DNA from: Betaproteobacteria bacterium TMED156
GTDB lineage: Bacteria; Pseudomonadota; Gammaproteobacteria; Burkholderiales; Burkholderiaceae_A
Direction of reading: 5' to 3'
Assembly: GCA_002171155.1 (NCBI GenBank)
Contig: NHHF01000102.1
Location: 4,067-14,343 of the forward strand
DNA length: 10,277 nucleotides
Numbering within the stretch: position 1 is the stretch's first letter; each line of letters opens with the position of its first letter. The notes under the pieces are model-generated. The model worked only from the letters and a program-made list of their open reading frames with translations. It was not told where the DNA came from and did no database searches. Below, in pieces: positions 1 to 6,968 of the stretch. Both the position numbers and the translations under genes were made by a program.

Positions 1-989
1 GGACAACTTCTATGTTCAAAAAAATCTGGAATATCAGAATTAAAACATGAAATCCAAATAATAAGATCTATTGAATCTTCTTCAATAAGGCGTCTAGTTG
101 AAAATTGCTCAGGCCGATAAAGTAAACCTTTTTTTCTGAAAGCAGTTCTTAATGGTAATCCTGTCATCCAGGTCATAACTGACTGCATAGTAATACTTCC
201 TTCATCACCTGCAAGTGTAAGAATTCCCCCTCGTTTAACTTTATTTAACTCTCTGATTATTTCAAGAAGAATGTCAGCCAATGAATCAGCAACATCGTGA
301 TACTCATTAGGATCCCAAACAAAAGCTATATATGAATAATTGGAAAGTTTATTTAGAAAATCCTTGTTAAACATGGTTGCCGATGAGAAATTCCTATTTT
401 TTAACAAAGCTGAAAGATTTTGCAAAGATTGCAAAAGTTCGTTTCTAGAATCAAATGAATCACCGTAAAATATAGTCTCTTTTCTTTTCTTAGACTTAGA
501 ACCTTGATTGATGGTTTTAAAAAAACAAGATCTTTTCTTTTTGTCGTCATTACCAATTAGTACAATTAAATCAGCTCTGCTTTTGATCTCTGATAGTGTA
601 GTAAAAAAACTCCCTTTGTTTTGAATTGATTTGGTAATTTTTGTTAATACATCTCCTTGCTTATGGTCTAGGATTGCATTTGTCTTACTTGCAAATTTTA
701 CTATTGATCTAGCCCCTGATACATCAACCCCTAAACCAGAAATGAGTGGGTTTCTGCTTAAGGATACCCATTTTGAAATTTCATATAATGCAGTATCAAT
801 TCCGACCTGCGAGCCATTAATAATTGGATTGAATTCAATGTCTTTATATTCATCAACTTCACCTAAAAAAAAGGAAGCTTTAGAGCAAGCAAAAGTTTTA
901 GGGCTGACAAAATCTGAATTTTTTGTGAATTGAATATTCTCTTGGCATAGCAAAGGACAAGCAGGAGAAGTCCACTTTTTTTCAACCAT
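1..989 (-). CDS. fhcB: Formyltransferase/hydrolase complex subunit B (FhcB), partial at left edge
   Basis: From the ATG at 989 the minus strand is open to the window edge, giving 329 residues of a protein that lacks its C-terminus. The segment around residues 80-110 (PLISGLGVDVSGARS, then a TNAILDH stretch) matches the formylmethanofuran dehydrogenase subunit B (FwdB/FmdB) family. In methylotrophic bacteria this subunit belongs to the cytoplasmic Fhc complex, which moves the formyl group from formyl-H4MPT to methylofuran and releases formate. Bacterial FhcB is known to have lost the molybdopterin and Fe-S functions of its archaeal relatives. Here only Cys11 and Cys15 remain in the N-terminal cysteine area, which fits. 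The start overlaps the end of the HisA-like gene by 8 bp, so the two are probably co-transcribed. fhcA, fhcD and fhcC may lie further left, beyond the window. No clear Shine-Dalgarno (SD) sequence is visible. Confidence 0.85.
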   Translation of the reverse strand, partial: MVEKKWTSPACPLLCQENIQFTKNSDFVSPKTFACSKASFFLGEVDEYKDIEFNPIINGSQVGIDTALYEISKWVSLSRNPLISGLGVDVSGARSIVKFASKTNAILDHKQGDVLTKITKSIQNKGSFFTTLSEIKSRADLIVLIGNDDKKKRSCFFKTINQGSKSKKRKETIFYGDSFDSRNELLQSLQNLSALLKNRNFSSATMFNKDFLNKLSNYSYIAFVWDPNEYHDVADSLADILLEIIRELNKVKRGGILTLAGDEGSITMQSVMTWMTGLPLRTAFRKKGLLYRPEQFSTRRLIEEDSIDLIIWISCFNSDIPDFFEHRSC

Positions 990-1695
990 TTTTATCATAA
1001 TCAATCAAACCCAAATGTAAAGCACTGGCACACAACCAGCCGGAGGCACCAGCTTTTAATACTCTCAAAACATCACCGTTATTTCTGATTCCTCCTGCAC
1101 CATATATCTTAATCGATGGATTCTCAGATTTCATTTTTAATATCCATTCTATATCCGGACCATTCTCAGATCCAACTTTATCTAGATTCATTAAGATAAT
1201 TCTCTTTGGCCAAAATTTAGGGTAGTCACAAATTTGCGAATCATTCAAAAATGTATTATTTTTCTTATCTAATGACAAAATAGATTCTGGAAAAATTTCT
1301 AAAGATTCTATGGCAGATTCAAGAGATAATAGTGATTCACTTGAAAATACAGGACAGACATTTGGTAGTTTCTTTCCGGAATTAATTAAATGTGTAAAAT
1401 TTTCAAATGTTGCGAAACCGCCATCCAACCAGAATTCAGTTCCAATTAAAACAGATGCTATATTTAATATAGCATTTTTTTGAGGTAATCTTTTTTGTAT
1501 TGCATCTAAGTCAGCTACATAAAGAGTGTTAGATTTAGTTTTTTTAAGTAATAATCTTGCAATTGAAACTGGAGAAGCTGAATCAGTTAAAATAGAATTT
1601 AGAGGTTTATATTTCTCTCTTTCGCCCCTTTGGGCATGGACAACTTGTCCTCCCAATAGATCAATAACTGGAATTAAATCAAAATTGTTAAACAT
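982..1695 (-). CDS. HisA/HisF-like TIM-barrel protein of the H4MPT island
   Basis: The 237-residue protein is close to the length of HisA. It begins with the HisA-type strand LIPVIDLLGGQVVHAQRGER (Asp11 at the position of the HisA catalytic base). It also has a YVADLDAI segment at 59-66, LSLDKK at 140-145 (Asp143 near the second HisA acidic residue) and a phosphate-binding YGAGGIRN at 198-205. Archaeal and methylotroph C1 islands carry such a HisA/HisF-related family. It is thought to take part in cofactor biosynthesis, but I know of no established reaction. Because the neighbours are fhcB and mfn genes, a step in methylofuran or H4MPT synthesis is more likely than histidine synthesis (inference). 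The ATG at 1695 is the only ATG before the first barrel strand, and an in-frame stop lies at 1708-1710. A purine-rich AGAAGA precedes it. It overlaps fhcB by 8 bp. Confidence 0.85.
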   Translation of the reverse strand: MFNNFDLIPVIDLLGGQVVHAQRGEREKYKPLNSILTDSASPVSIARLLLKKTKSNTLYVADLDAIQKRLPQKNAILNIASVLIGTEFWLDGGFATFENFTHLINSGKKLPNVCPVFSSESLLSLESAIESLEIFPESILSLDKKNNTFLNDSQICDYPKFWPKRIILMNLDKVGSENGPDIEWILKMKSENPSIKIYGAGGIRNNGDVLRVLKAGASGWLCASALHLGLIDYDKNG

Positions 1696-2596
1696 GAAAA
1701 TTCTTCTTTATGAATCTCTCACAGCAAAACATCAAACCGAAGTAATTAAATCAGATTTAAAGATACCATCCTCAATGCTGAAAATGGGTCTCAAAATGAG
1801 AAGAGCTCTTGAAATTGATATTGCAAAAAACACTAATATATCCTTAATAATTGGAAAACATGGTCCAGAGGAAGATGTCAAAAGTTACCTTAACAACATA
1901 AAAACAAAAATTGAAGGAGCATGGGTTGTTGCTCCTGAAAGTAAGAATGAACTGTTGAATATTCAGAATATACTCTCAGATAAAATTTGGATTGGTTCTA
2001 ACAGAGCAGCAATAGCAACTACTACCAAAAAGTCAACAACCAAAAACACACTTTTAAATTACAATATTTTAACTCCAGACTCCAAAAAACAACACAAAGC
2101 AACACAAAAAGCCTACATAGTAAAACCAGATGATGGAGCAGGAACAGAAAATACAATGAGAGTTAATTCATTTACAGCTGCTTTGAATGAACAAAATAAA
2201 TTAAATAGTATTGGACAAAAAGCAATAATCGAAAATTTTGTTGAAGGTCAGCCAATGAGTTTTTCGATGTTATGTTTTAAGAATAGTACAGAAGTATTAG
2301 TAATTAATAAACAAATTATTAAGATTGATAATCTCGGAAAATGCTCTTATTTTGGTATTAAAAGGGCAGAGAAATATCTAACTAATTTTTTAAAAATTAA
2401 GATTGAAAACATAGCAGAAAATATTAGACTTGCAATTCCAGGGCTGAGAGGATATGTGGGAGTTGATTTTATTGTTGATGAAAATAATGATTTGTGTGTT
2501 TTAGAAGTTAATCCTAGAATAACTTGTTCATATATTGGATTATCTAAATATTTAAAAAGACCTTTGGCTAGAGAAATAATTAATTCATGTATTTAA
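1694..2596 (+). CDS. ATP-grasp ligase of the MfnD (tyramine/tyrosine-glutamate ligase) type
   Basis: The 300-residue protein has ATP-grasp landmarks in order: IVKPDDGAGTE at 142-152 (ATP-binding lysine and glycine-rich loop), an acidic ENFVEGQP at 180-187, GYVGVDFI at 253-260 and the metal-binding EVNPR at 271-275. Length and the opening MKILLYE resemble the archaeal MfnD family, which joins glutamate to tyramine in methanofuran synthesis. Methylofuran of Methylorubrum extorquens is reported to contain tyrosine in place of tyramine, so the amine acceptor here may differ. The gene is first in an overlapping set with mfnF and mfnE, which supports a methylofuran role. I chose the ATG at 1694 because the open frame upstream of it is only antisense to the HisA-like gene. 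The start shares the CATG at 1693-1696 with that gene. No good SD is visible. The precise acceptor is inferred. Confidence 0.85.
   Translation: MKILLYESLTAKHQTEVIKSDLKIPSSMLKMGLKMRRALEIDIAKNTNISLIIGKHGPEEDVKSYLNNIKTKIEGAWVVAPESKNELLNIQNILSDKIWIGSNRAAIATTTKKSTTKNTLLNYNILTPDSKKQHKATQKAYIVKPDDGAGTENTMRVNSFTAALNEQNKLNSIGQKAIIENFVEGQPMSFSMLCFKNSTEVLVINKQIIKIDNLGKCSYFGIKRAEKYLTNFLKIKIENIAENIRLAIPGLRGYVGVDFIVDENNDLCVLEVNPRITCSYIGLSKYLKRPLAREIINSCI
1707..1735 (-). promoter_or_regulatory. Candidate sigma70-like promoter for the HisA-like/fhcB unit
   Basis: Read on the minus strand, TTGATG (1735-1730) and CATAAA (1712-1707) are separated by exactly 17 bp. Each matches four of six consensus bases. The site lies inside the divergent ATP-grasp gene. 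A transcript starting about 7 bases downstream would have almost no leader before the ATG at 1695. In DNA this AT-rich such matches occur by chance, so this is only a candidate. Confidence 0.22.
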
Positions 2597-3660
2597 AACA
2601 TATAAATAAAAAACCAAAAATTTATGGTTGGGATATTGGTGGCGCCCATATAAAAGTTTGCAAATTAGTAGAAAAACATGGAAGTTTGATTGTTCAGGTC
2701 ATTCAAGTTAGGTCCTCATTGTGGAAAGGAATGAAATATTTAATTGAATCCATTGAACACATTAAAAAAAAATTTAAAATAGAAAAGAATGATATTCATT
2801 TTTTCACCATGTCTGGAGAAATGGCAGACTGCTTTTCTGACAGAAAAGATGGGGTTATTAAGATTACAGATGTAATAGGCGGCATATTTGAGACAAATAT
2901 TAGTTTTTATTGTCAAAAAAAAAAATTTCTCAAAAAAAAATTTGGTAAGAATTGGAAATCAGTTGCTTCTGCTAACTGGCATGCTACAGCTAACTATGTT
3001 TCTAGTATAAAAAAAAATGCAATTATTGTTGATATTGGAAGTACAACCACTGATTTAATCCCAATCTTGAATAATAGGATTGTAAATAAAAATGCGGACG
3101 ATTCCTCAAGATTACAATCAGGGGAACTAGTATATTTGGGTGTAACAAGAACTTCTGTCTCATCCATAAATCCTCAGCTCCTTTTTAAAAATAAACTTCA
3201 CAACGTAATGAGAGAATCATTTTGCAATACTGCTGACGTATTTAGATTGACTAAAGATTTAAAAGAAAAATTCGATTTGTACCCTACTTTTGACAAAAAA
3301 CCTAAGACATTGTTTGCAACTGAACAAAGAATAGCTAGAGTAATCGGTATGGATAGAAAGAATGCAACATCAAATGAATGGAAAAAATTCGCAAATAATA
3401 TTAAGAAAAGAATGATCAAAGAATTAGTTAAAAATATTACTAAAGTTGAAATAAAATATGATTTAGATGGAAAATGTCCATTAGTAGTTGCTGGTTGTGG
3501 TTCATTTCTTGCATATGAATTAAGTAAAAAGATGGAAAGAGATAAAATTTTCTTTAATGAATTAGTTTCCACTGAATATACCTTTTCTAAAAGCCAAAAA
3601 GAAAATATTGATACTTGTGCACCTGCAGTTTCTTTAGCTATACTTGCAAAAAAAAAATGA
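2587..3660 (+). CDS. mfnF: MfnF-like methylofuran synthase (hydantoinase A-related)
   Basis: The 357-residue protein belongs to the H4MPT-linked C1 pathway family related to hydantoinase A and the actin/hsp70 ATPase fold. Visible landmarks are YGWDIGGAHIKV at 13-24 (first phosphate motif), TMSGEMADCF at 74-83, SANWHATA at 128-135, VDIGSTTTDLIPI at 148-160 (second phosphate motif), GELVYLGVTRTSV at 179-191, CNTADVFRLTKDL at 213-225 and GCGSFLAYEL at 303-312. In methanogens MfnF joins the aminomethyl-furan pyrophosphate made by MfnE to the phenol of the glutamyl-tyramine unit. The bacterial homologue should do the same for methylofuran (inference). The start overlaps the ligase gene by 10 bp, and the TGA overlaps the mfnE ATG. 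The gene contains A-runs of 11 and 9 bases and ends in a run of 10. Confidence 0.9.
   Translation: MYLKHINKKPKIYGWDIGGAHIKVCKLVEKHGSLIVQVIQVRSSLWKGMKYLIESIEHIKKKFKIEKNDIHFFTMSGEMADCFSDRKDGVIKITDVIGGIFETNISFYCQKKKFLKKKFGKNWKSVASANWHATANYVSSIKKNAIIVDIGSTTTDLIPILNNRIVNKNADDSSRLQSGELVYLGVTRTSVSSINPQLLFKNKLHNVMRESFCNTADVFRLTKDLKEKFDLYPTFDKKPKTLFATEQRIARVIGMDRKNATSNEWKKFANNIKKRMIKELVKNITKVEIKYDLDGKCPLVVAGCGSFLAYELSKKMERDKIFFNELVSTEYTFSKSQKENIDTCAPAVSLAILAKKK
2915..2940 (+). repeat. Two adjacent long A-tracts inside mfnF
   Basis: An 11-base A run (2915-2925) and a 9-base A run (2932-2940) are separated by TTTCTC. They encode lysine pairs or triplets (CQKKKFLKKKFG, residues 109-120). Tracts this long are prone to polymerase slippage and sequencing length error, but the frame is intact as given. 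Confidence 0.9.
3648..3660 (+). other. A10 slippery tract at the mfnF stop / mfnE start
   Basis: Ten A residues (3648-3657) run directly into TGA (3658-3660). The last A is also the first base of the mfnE ATG (3657-3659). The final mfnF codons are three AAA lysines. A one-base backward ribosomal slip, or one extra A in the transcript, would bypass the TGA and continue into mfnE from its own ATG codon. The tract also encodes the lysine-rich MfnF tail, so it may simply reflect AT-rich codon use. Confidence 0.6.
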
Positions 3661-4262
3661 TTGCAATAAAAATTGGTGGGAGCTTATTAGAAAGTAAAAA
3701 AATAAGAGAGTGCTTGGATATTATAGTAGCTCAAAATAAAAGAACTTTTATCATTCCTGGGGGTGGAGTTTTTGCAAACCTAGTTAGAAGTGAACAGAAA
3801 AAAATAAAGTTCAATAACTTAGTAGCTCATAATTTGTGTTTGCTTTCAATGTCAAGTGTAGGATGTATCATACAATCCATGATTCCCAAATCTTCGGAAT
3901 TAATTGTTAATGTGGATGAATTACATCTTACAAAAAAAAATATTACTGTTTGGGTCCCAAAGAATAAATTTGAAGTCAAATGTAATAAATTTACAAACTG
4001 GAATACAACCTCAGATACAATTGCTCTAACAACATCAAAAAAAATAAATGCAAAGACTCTGATTATCCTCAAGGCTTGTGAAATACCAGATTCCGGCAAT
4101 CAAGGATATTTAAAAATATCTAAGAAAAAGGGTTTCATGTTAAGCGAAAAAAAAATTTTAGATAAAAAGTTTTATACTGAAATAAATGATTGCAATTTCC
4201 CGATTTTCATAATTTATGCCTCTAAAGTTGAAAGCTTAACAAAATTACTTAGAAAATTCTAA
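3657..4262 (+). CDS. mfnE: MfnE-like amino-acid-kinase-fold kinase of methylofuran synthesis
   Basis: The 201-residue protein has the amino-acid-kinase fold: AIKIGGSLLE at 3-12 (first phosphate loop), FIIPGGGVFANLV at 31-43 (second glycine-rich loop), a WNTTSDTIAL segment at 115-124 and a lysine in LIILKAC near residue 139. The archaeal homologue MfnE phosphorylates 5-(aminomethyl)furan-3-yl-methyl phosphate to the pyrophosphate used by MfnF. The position just after mfnF supports the same role here. The ATG at 3657 overlaps the mfnF TGA (ATGA junction) and places the lysine-glycine phosphate loop near the N-terminus, as is usual; the 14 residues open upstream are out-of-frame mfnF sequence. 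The end overlaps the convergent mfnB gene by 18 bp, leaving no room for a separate terminator. Confidence 0.88.
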   Translation: MIAIKIGGSLLESKKIRECLDIIVAQNKRTFIIPGGGVFANLVRSEQKKIKFNNLVAHNLCLLSMSSVGCIIQSMIPKSSELIVNVDELHLTKKNITVWVPKNKFEVKCNKFTNWNTTSDTIALTTSKKINAKTLIILKACEIPDSGNQGYLKISKKKGFMLSEKKILDKKFYTEINDCNFPIFIIYASKVESLTKLLRKF

Positions 4263-5018
4263 GGCATTTTTAACAGCTTTTATTTTTTTTATTGATATAT
4301 CTCCGTCTCTACCCTCATGACAAACGCCTCCTCGGTAACCAGCCCAAGAAGGAGATATTTTGATGATATTTTCTGAGTCAAATAAATTTAATGAACCTGC
4401 AATACCAAAAGGTATAAAATTTGAGGCACAAATAATCGAGGCTTTTTTTATATCAGACACTGATAAAACATTAAAAATATTAGTTTTTACTTTTGTTTTT
4501 GTATCAAGCATAATTCCTAGGAAATATTTTGATACATTTGATTGCAAAATAAAATCAATGAAGTTTAAATCTAATCCGTGGTCAACAATTAATACTGGAA
4601 CAATTTTAGTCATTTTGTAGTTGGATTCATTACTATTAAAAAATATGATTTTATTTTCATAAACAAAACATAAGTGATCAAATAATTTCCTTGTTCCAAT
4701 CGTGCCTCTAGCATCAAATCCTATTTTTACTGCATCAATATCTTGACAAAAATATGAGATAAATAACTTTGAATTAAAATTAATTGGTTCGTCAATGCTA
4801 TCCCCAAATGTTGCGGTTATTGGACCAGAGTAATTTCTACCGCGCAGAACTTTCGTTATTTTATTTATCTCAGAAATTGGAAGAGCTCCTAAGGCACCAT
4901 GTTTTGGCTCTTTTGCGTCAACTAAATCAGCTCCTCCATTTAATGCCATGATAGCTTCTTGTTGTGAGCGGACACTTACTAAAATTGGAATATTTCGTTT
5001 ATTAAAATTAAAATTCAT
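4245..5018 (-). CDS. mfnB: (5-formylfuran-3-yl)methyl phosphate synthase (MfnB-like, COG1891)
   Basis: MfnB condenses two glyceraldehyde 3-phosphate molecules to the furan phosphate precursor of methanofuran. The 257-residue TIM-barrel protein shows the family signatures: ILVSVRSQQEA at 12-22, GGADLVDAKEPKHGALGA at 28-45 with the Schiff-base lysine candidate Lys36, DAVKIGFDARG at 95-105 (Lys98), MLDTKTK at 170-176, FGIAGSL at 204-210 and GYRGGVCHEGRDGDI at 227-241. The Asp and Lys residues of the characterised archaeal active site have clear counterparts. The ATG at 5018 overlaps the stop of the DUF447 gene in an ATGA junction. Its product would feed the MfnE/MfnF pair, which is encoded convergently just to the left. 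It is the last gene of a four-gene minus-strand unit, and its last 18 bp overlap mfnE. Confidence 0.92.
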   Translation of the reverse strand: MNFNFNKRNIPILVSVRSQQEAIMALNGGADLVDAKEPKHGALGALPISEINKITKVLRGRNYSGPITATFGDSIDEPINFNSKLFISYFCQDIDAVKIGFDARGTIGTRKLFDHLCFVYENKIIFFNSNESNYKMTKIVPVLIVDHGLDLNFIDFILQSNVSKYFLGIMLDTKTKVKTNIFNVLSVSDIKKASIICASNFIPFGIAGSLNLFDSENIIKISPSWAGYRGGVCHEGRDGDISIKKIKAVKNALEFSK

Positions 5019-5572
5019 AATTTTTTGAAATAATTATTTACTTTTTCCTCTAACCATGACCAAGCTTCTTTTTCATTTGGCCCGGCAGTTTTTTCAATTG
5101 CAATTTTTAGATATTTCATTTCAGAAATTATTTTTTCTTGTGATAACATATGTAGCCTACTAGCTAGTATCGATCCTTCGATTACAGCTGCCTGAGCTCT
5201 ATTAAGTCCTATAAAACTAGAATTTTCTACTCTACTATAGTTCATCATAAAAAGTTGAGGTCTGGTTTCATTATCAATAATTTTATTAAGTTTCAATACT
5301 AAGTGTGAAGTAGCGTTCTTTAACCTAAAACCATTATTATTATCCAAATTTATTAGCTCAAAATTATTTCTTCCAGTAATGCAAGCAGCAAAAATTTTAA
5401 CGTCAGTTGTTATATTCATTACAGCATATTTTGAACTCAGTATATTTTCTAAAGTACGTGAAGGTTTAAAGGGTTTAAGAATAACCATTTCATCTTCATA
5501 AGTGATGCCCATTGGGGCAACATGTGGTCGATTTTCAGAATCTGATGTTGTAATTACAACTTCATAAATCAT
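5015..5572 (-). CDS. DUF447 family protein, likely flavin-binding split-barrel fold
   Basis: From the ATG at 5572 this encodes 185 residues. The opening IYEVVITTSDSENRPHVAPMGI, the SRTLENI at 38-44, the GLNRAQAAVIEGSILASRLHML segment in the middle and the KTAGPNEKEAWSWLEEKV near the C-terminus are typical of DUF447. This family is found in methanogens and in methylotroph H4MPT islands (called orf7 in Methylorubrum). Its fold resembles FMN-binding split barrels; the exact reaction is unknown to me. I prefer 5572 over the more distant ATG at 5653 for three reasons: homologues start with MIYE, an AAGG sits 8 bases upstream (5584-5581), and the overlap with the previous gene drops from 92 to 11 bp. 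It is followed by mfnB with an ATGA overlap. Confidence 0.85.
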   Translation of the reverse strand: MIYEVVITTSDSENRPHVAPMGITYEDEMVILKPFKPSRTLENILSSKYAVMNITTDVKIFAACITGRNNFELINLDNNNGFRLKNATSHLVLKLNKIIDNETRPQLFMMNYSRVENSSFIGLNRAQAAVIEGSILASRLHMLSQEKIISEMKYLKIAIEKTAGPNEKEAWSWLEEKVNNYFKKL

Positions 5573-6968
5573 TCTTCTTGCCTTTTCTACGCTTAAGTGT
5601 GGCGTTAGGTTGACAATGGGTAAGCATATCTTCACCGGGGTCATCTGCAGCAACCCCCCAACTAAGACCTCTGTCTTGAGAATAACGTTTACCTAATCTC
5701 CAGGCTATTTCAGCACGAGCCAATTCTACTCCCATATAAAAAGCATGACTCGAATCGTCATCGAGTTTTAGATTTGGAAAAAAAGCAAAAGGGTCTTTCT
5801 CAGTTAATAAACCGTCTCTATTGTAGACATGAATACCATCGTTAGAAATTTGTATACGAAAATTCGGATCTTTAACATTCTCTGCAGTTGATTTAATTTC
5901 ACTATAAGAATCTAAAAAGGGTTTTTTTCCGTGAATAGTTAATAAATCATCACTAAATCCTTTTGGCAAAGAGTGATTTTCTCGAGCAGCAAACATAACT
6001 CTTCTGGCCAAATCAATTTCATTCACTGATCTTCTTGCATGATCACTTACATGAGTTGTTAAGACTGCATTAGCTCGAAGTTCTGAGCAAATACCAATTA
6101 ATACTGTGTTTATTCCTATGGTATCAGCCTCAGTTAACTCTGAGACATTCCCAACACCCACCATAAGTTTAATTTCAGGAAATAATTTTCTTAACCTTTG
6201 ATATCTACAAAGAGAATTTACTAAACCAAAAGGAATTGGGTCAAGAATGGCATCAGCATAAAAGTCTCTATCAATTTTAATGAAATGTTCTATTGAGTTT
6301 ATCAAAGACTCTTCATCTGATGGCTGACTAGGAATTAATACAGGAGTTGATGAAACTTCATTGATAACCCATAAAGTTTCTGGAGTTAAACTCAAAAGGA
6401 AATCAGCTCCGGCATTAGAAGCTCTAATCAATTCATTCGGATCCAGTGAATCAACACTAACCTTAAAACCTTTATTTTTTAATTCAGTTATCGATTCTTC
6501 AAGATGACCAAATTCTGTTTCTGGTAAACAACCAATATCTATAACATTTGCACCAGACCTTTTAAATTGCTCTGCTTTATCTAATATATCCACGATTGAT
6601 AGTTTTGATGCATCTACAATTTCAGCAAATATAGAAATATCATAATTTGAAATATTCATCTTGGGCCCTTCTCTATTAAAAAACCTGGGAATATCTTTAA
6701 GTTCTTCTGGACCTCTAATAACTTTGATACCTAGATCTATTGACAACATATCAAGATCTCCCCTGCAGCGGCCGGGAACAACTATTCGATCAAAATCATC
6801 AAGAGGTTCTTTTAATCTCCTACGAATCATGTCGGCTGTCATTAATCCAGCAACTTGTAAACCTATTTGTTTAATTTCCCATGAAAAATTTGTTGGTTCA
6901 ATATTTAATAGAACTCGTTCTAGAGCTTTCTGCGCTAATCGACCTGTTAAAAAGAGGATTTTTTCCAA
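5562..6968 (-). CDS. Dihydropteroate-synthase-like protein (DUF6513 N-terminal domain)
   Basis: The 468-residue protein has three parts. Residues 1-100 are a DUF6513-like region (ILFLTGRLAQKALERVL, then VVPGRCRGDLDML at 63-75). Residues about 110-330 form a dihydropteroate-synthase-type TIM barrel with GANVIDIGCLPET at 139-151, VSVDSLDPNEL at 170-180, LDPIPFGL at 242-249 and MVGVGNVSELT at 269-279. A C-terminal region of about 130 residues ends in a basic tail. It belongs to the dihydropteroate-synthase-related family of methanogens and H4MPT bacteria, and is thought to act when the pterin is joined to the ribofuranosyl-aminobenzene unit (reaction inferred). The start is a TTG at 6968 overlapping dmrB by 22 bp, preceded by a weak AGG. 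No ATG is available near the conserved N-terminus. It overlaps the DUF447 gene by 11 bp. Confidence 0.88.
   Translation of the reverse strand: MEKILFLTGRLAQKALERVLLNIEPTNFSWEIKQIGLQVAGLMTADMIRRRLKEPLDDFDRIVVPGRCRGDLDMLSIDLGIKVIRGPEELKDIPRFFNREGPKMNISNYDISIFAEIVDASKLSIVDILDKAEQFKRSGANVIDIGCLPETEFGHLEESITELKNKGFKVSVDSLDPNELIRASNAGADFLLSLTPETLWVINEVSSTPVLIPSQPSDEESLINSIEHFIKIDRDFYADAILDPIPFGLVNSLCRYQRLRKLFPEIKLMVGVGNVSELTEADTIGINTVLIGICSELRANAVLTTHVSDHARRSVNEIDLARRVMFAARENHSLPKGFSDDLLTIHGKKPFLDSYSEIKSTAENVKDPNFRIQISNDGIHVYNRDGLLTEKDPFAFFPNLKLDDDSSHAFYMGVELARAEIAWRLGKRYSQDRGLSWGVAADDPGEDMLTHCQPNATLKRRKGKKNDL
5581..5584 (-). promoter_or_regulatory. Shine-Dalgarno sequence deciding the DUF447 start
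   Basis: On the minus strand AAGG is followed by an 8-base spacer and the ATG at 5572. The more upstream ATG at 5653 would add 27 residues that do not resemble the family, so this site supports the shorter protein. Confidence 0.6.

Noticed and set aside
631..933. Open frame of 100 codons on the plus strand
   Set aside because: It lies antisense within fhcB, has no recognisable domain and no start signal. The minus strand carries clear FwdB-family sequence.
1526..1693. N-terminal extension of the ATP-grasp gene
   Set aside because: The frame is open upstream of 1694, but this sequence is the reverse complement of the HisA-like gene and resembles no ATP-grasp N-terminus.
3198..3572. Minus-strand open frame within mfnF
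   Set aside because: Hydrophobic low-complexity translation of AT-rich antisense DNA. mfnF motifs lie on the opposite strand at the same place.
5573..5653. Longer DUF447 start at 5653
   Set aside because: The 27 extra residues overlap the upstream coding region by 92 bp and do not match the family. A good AAGG sits before the ATG at 5572.
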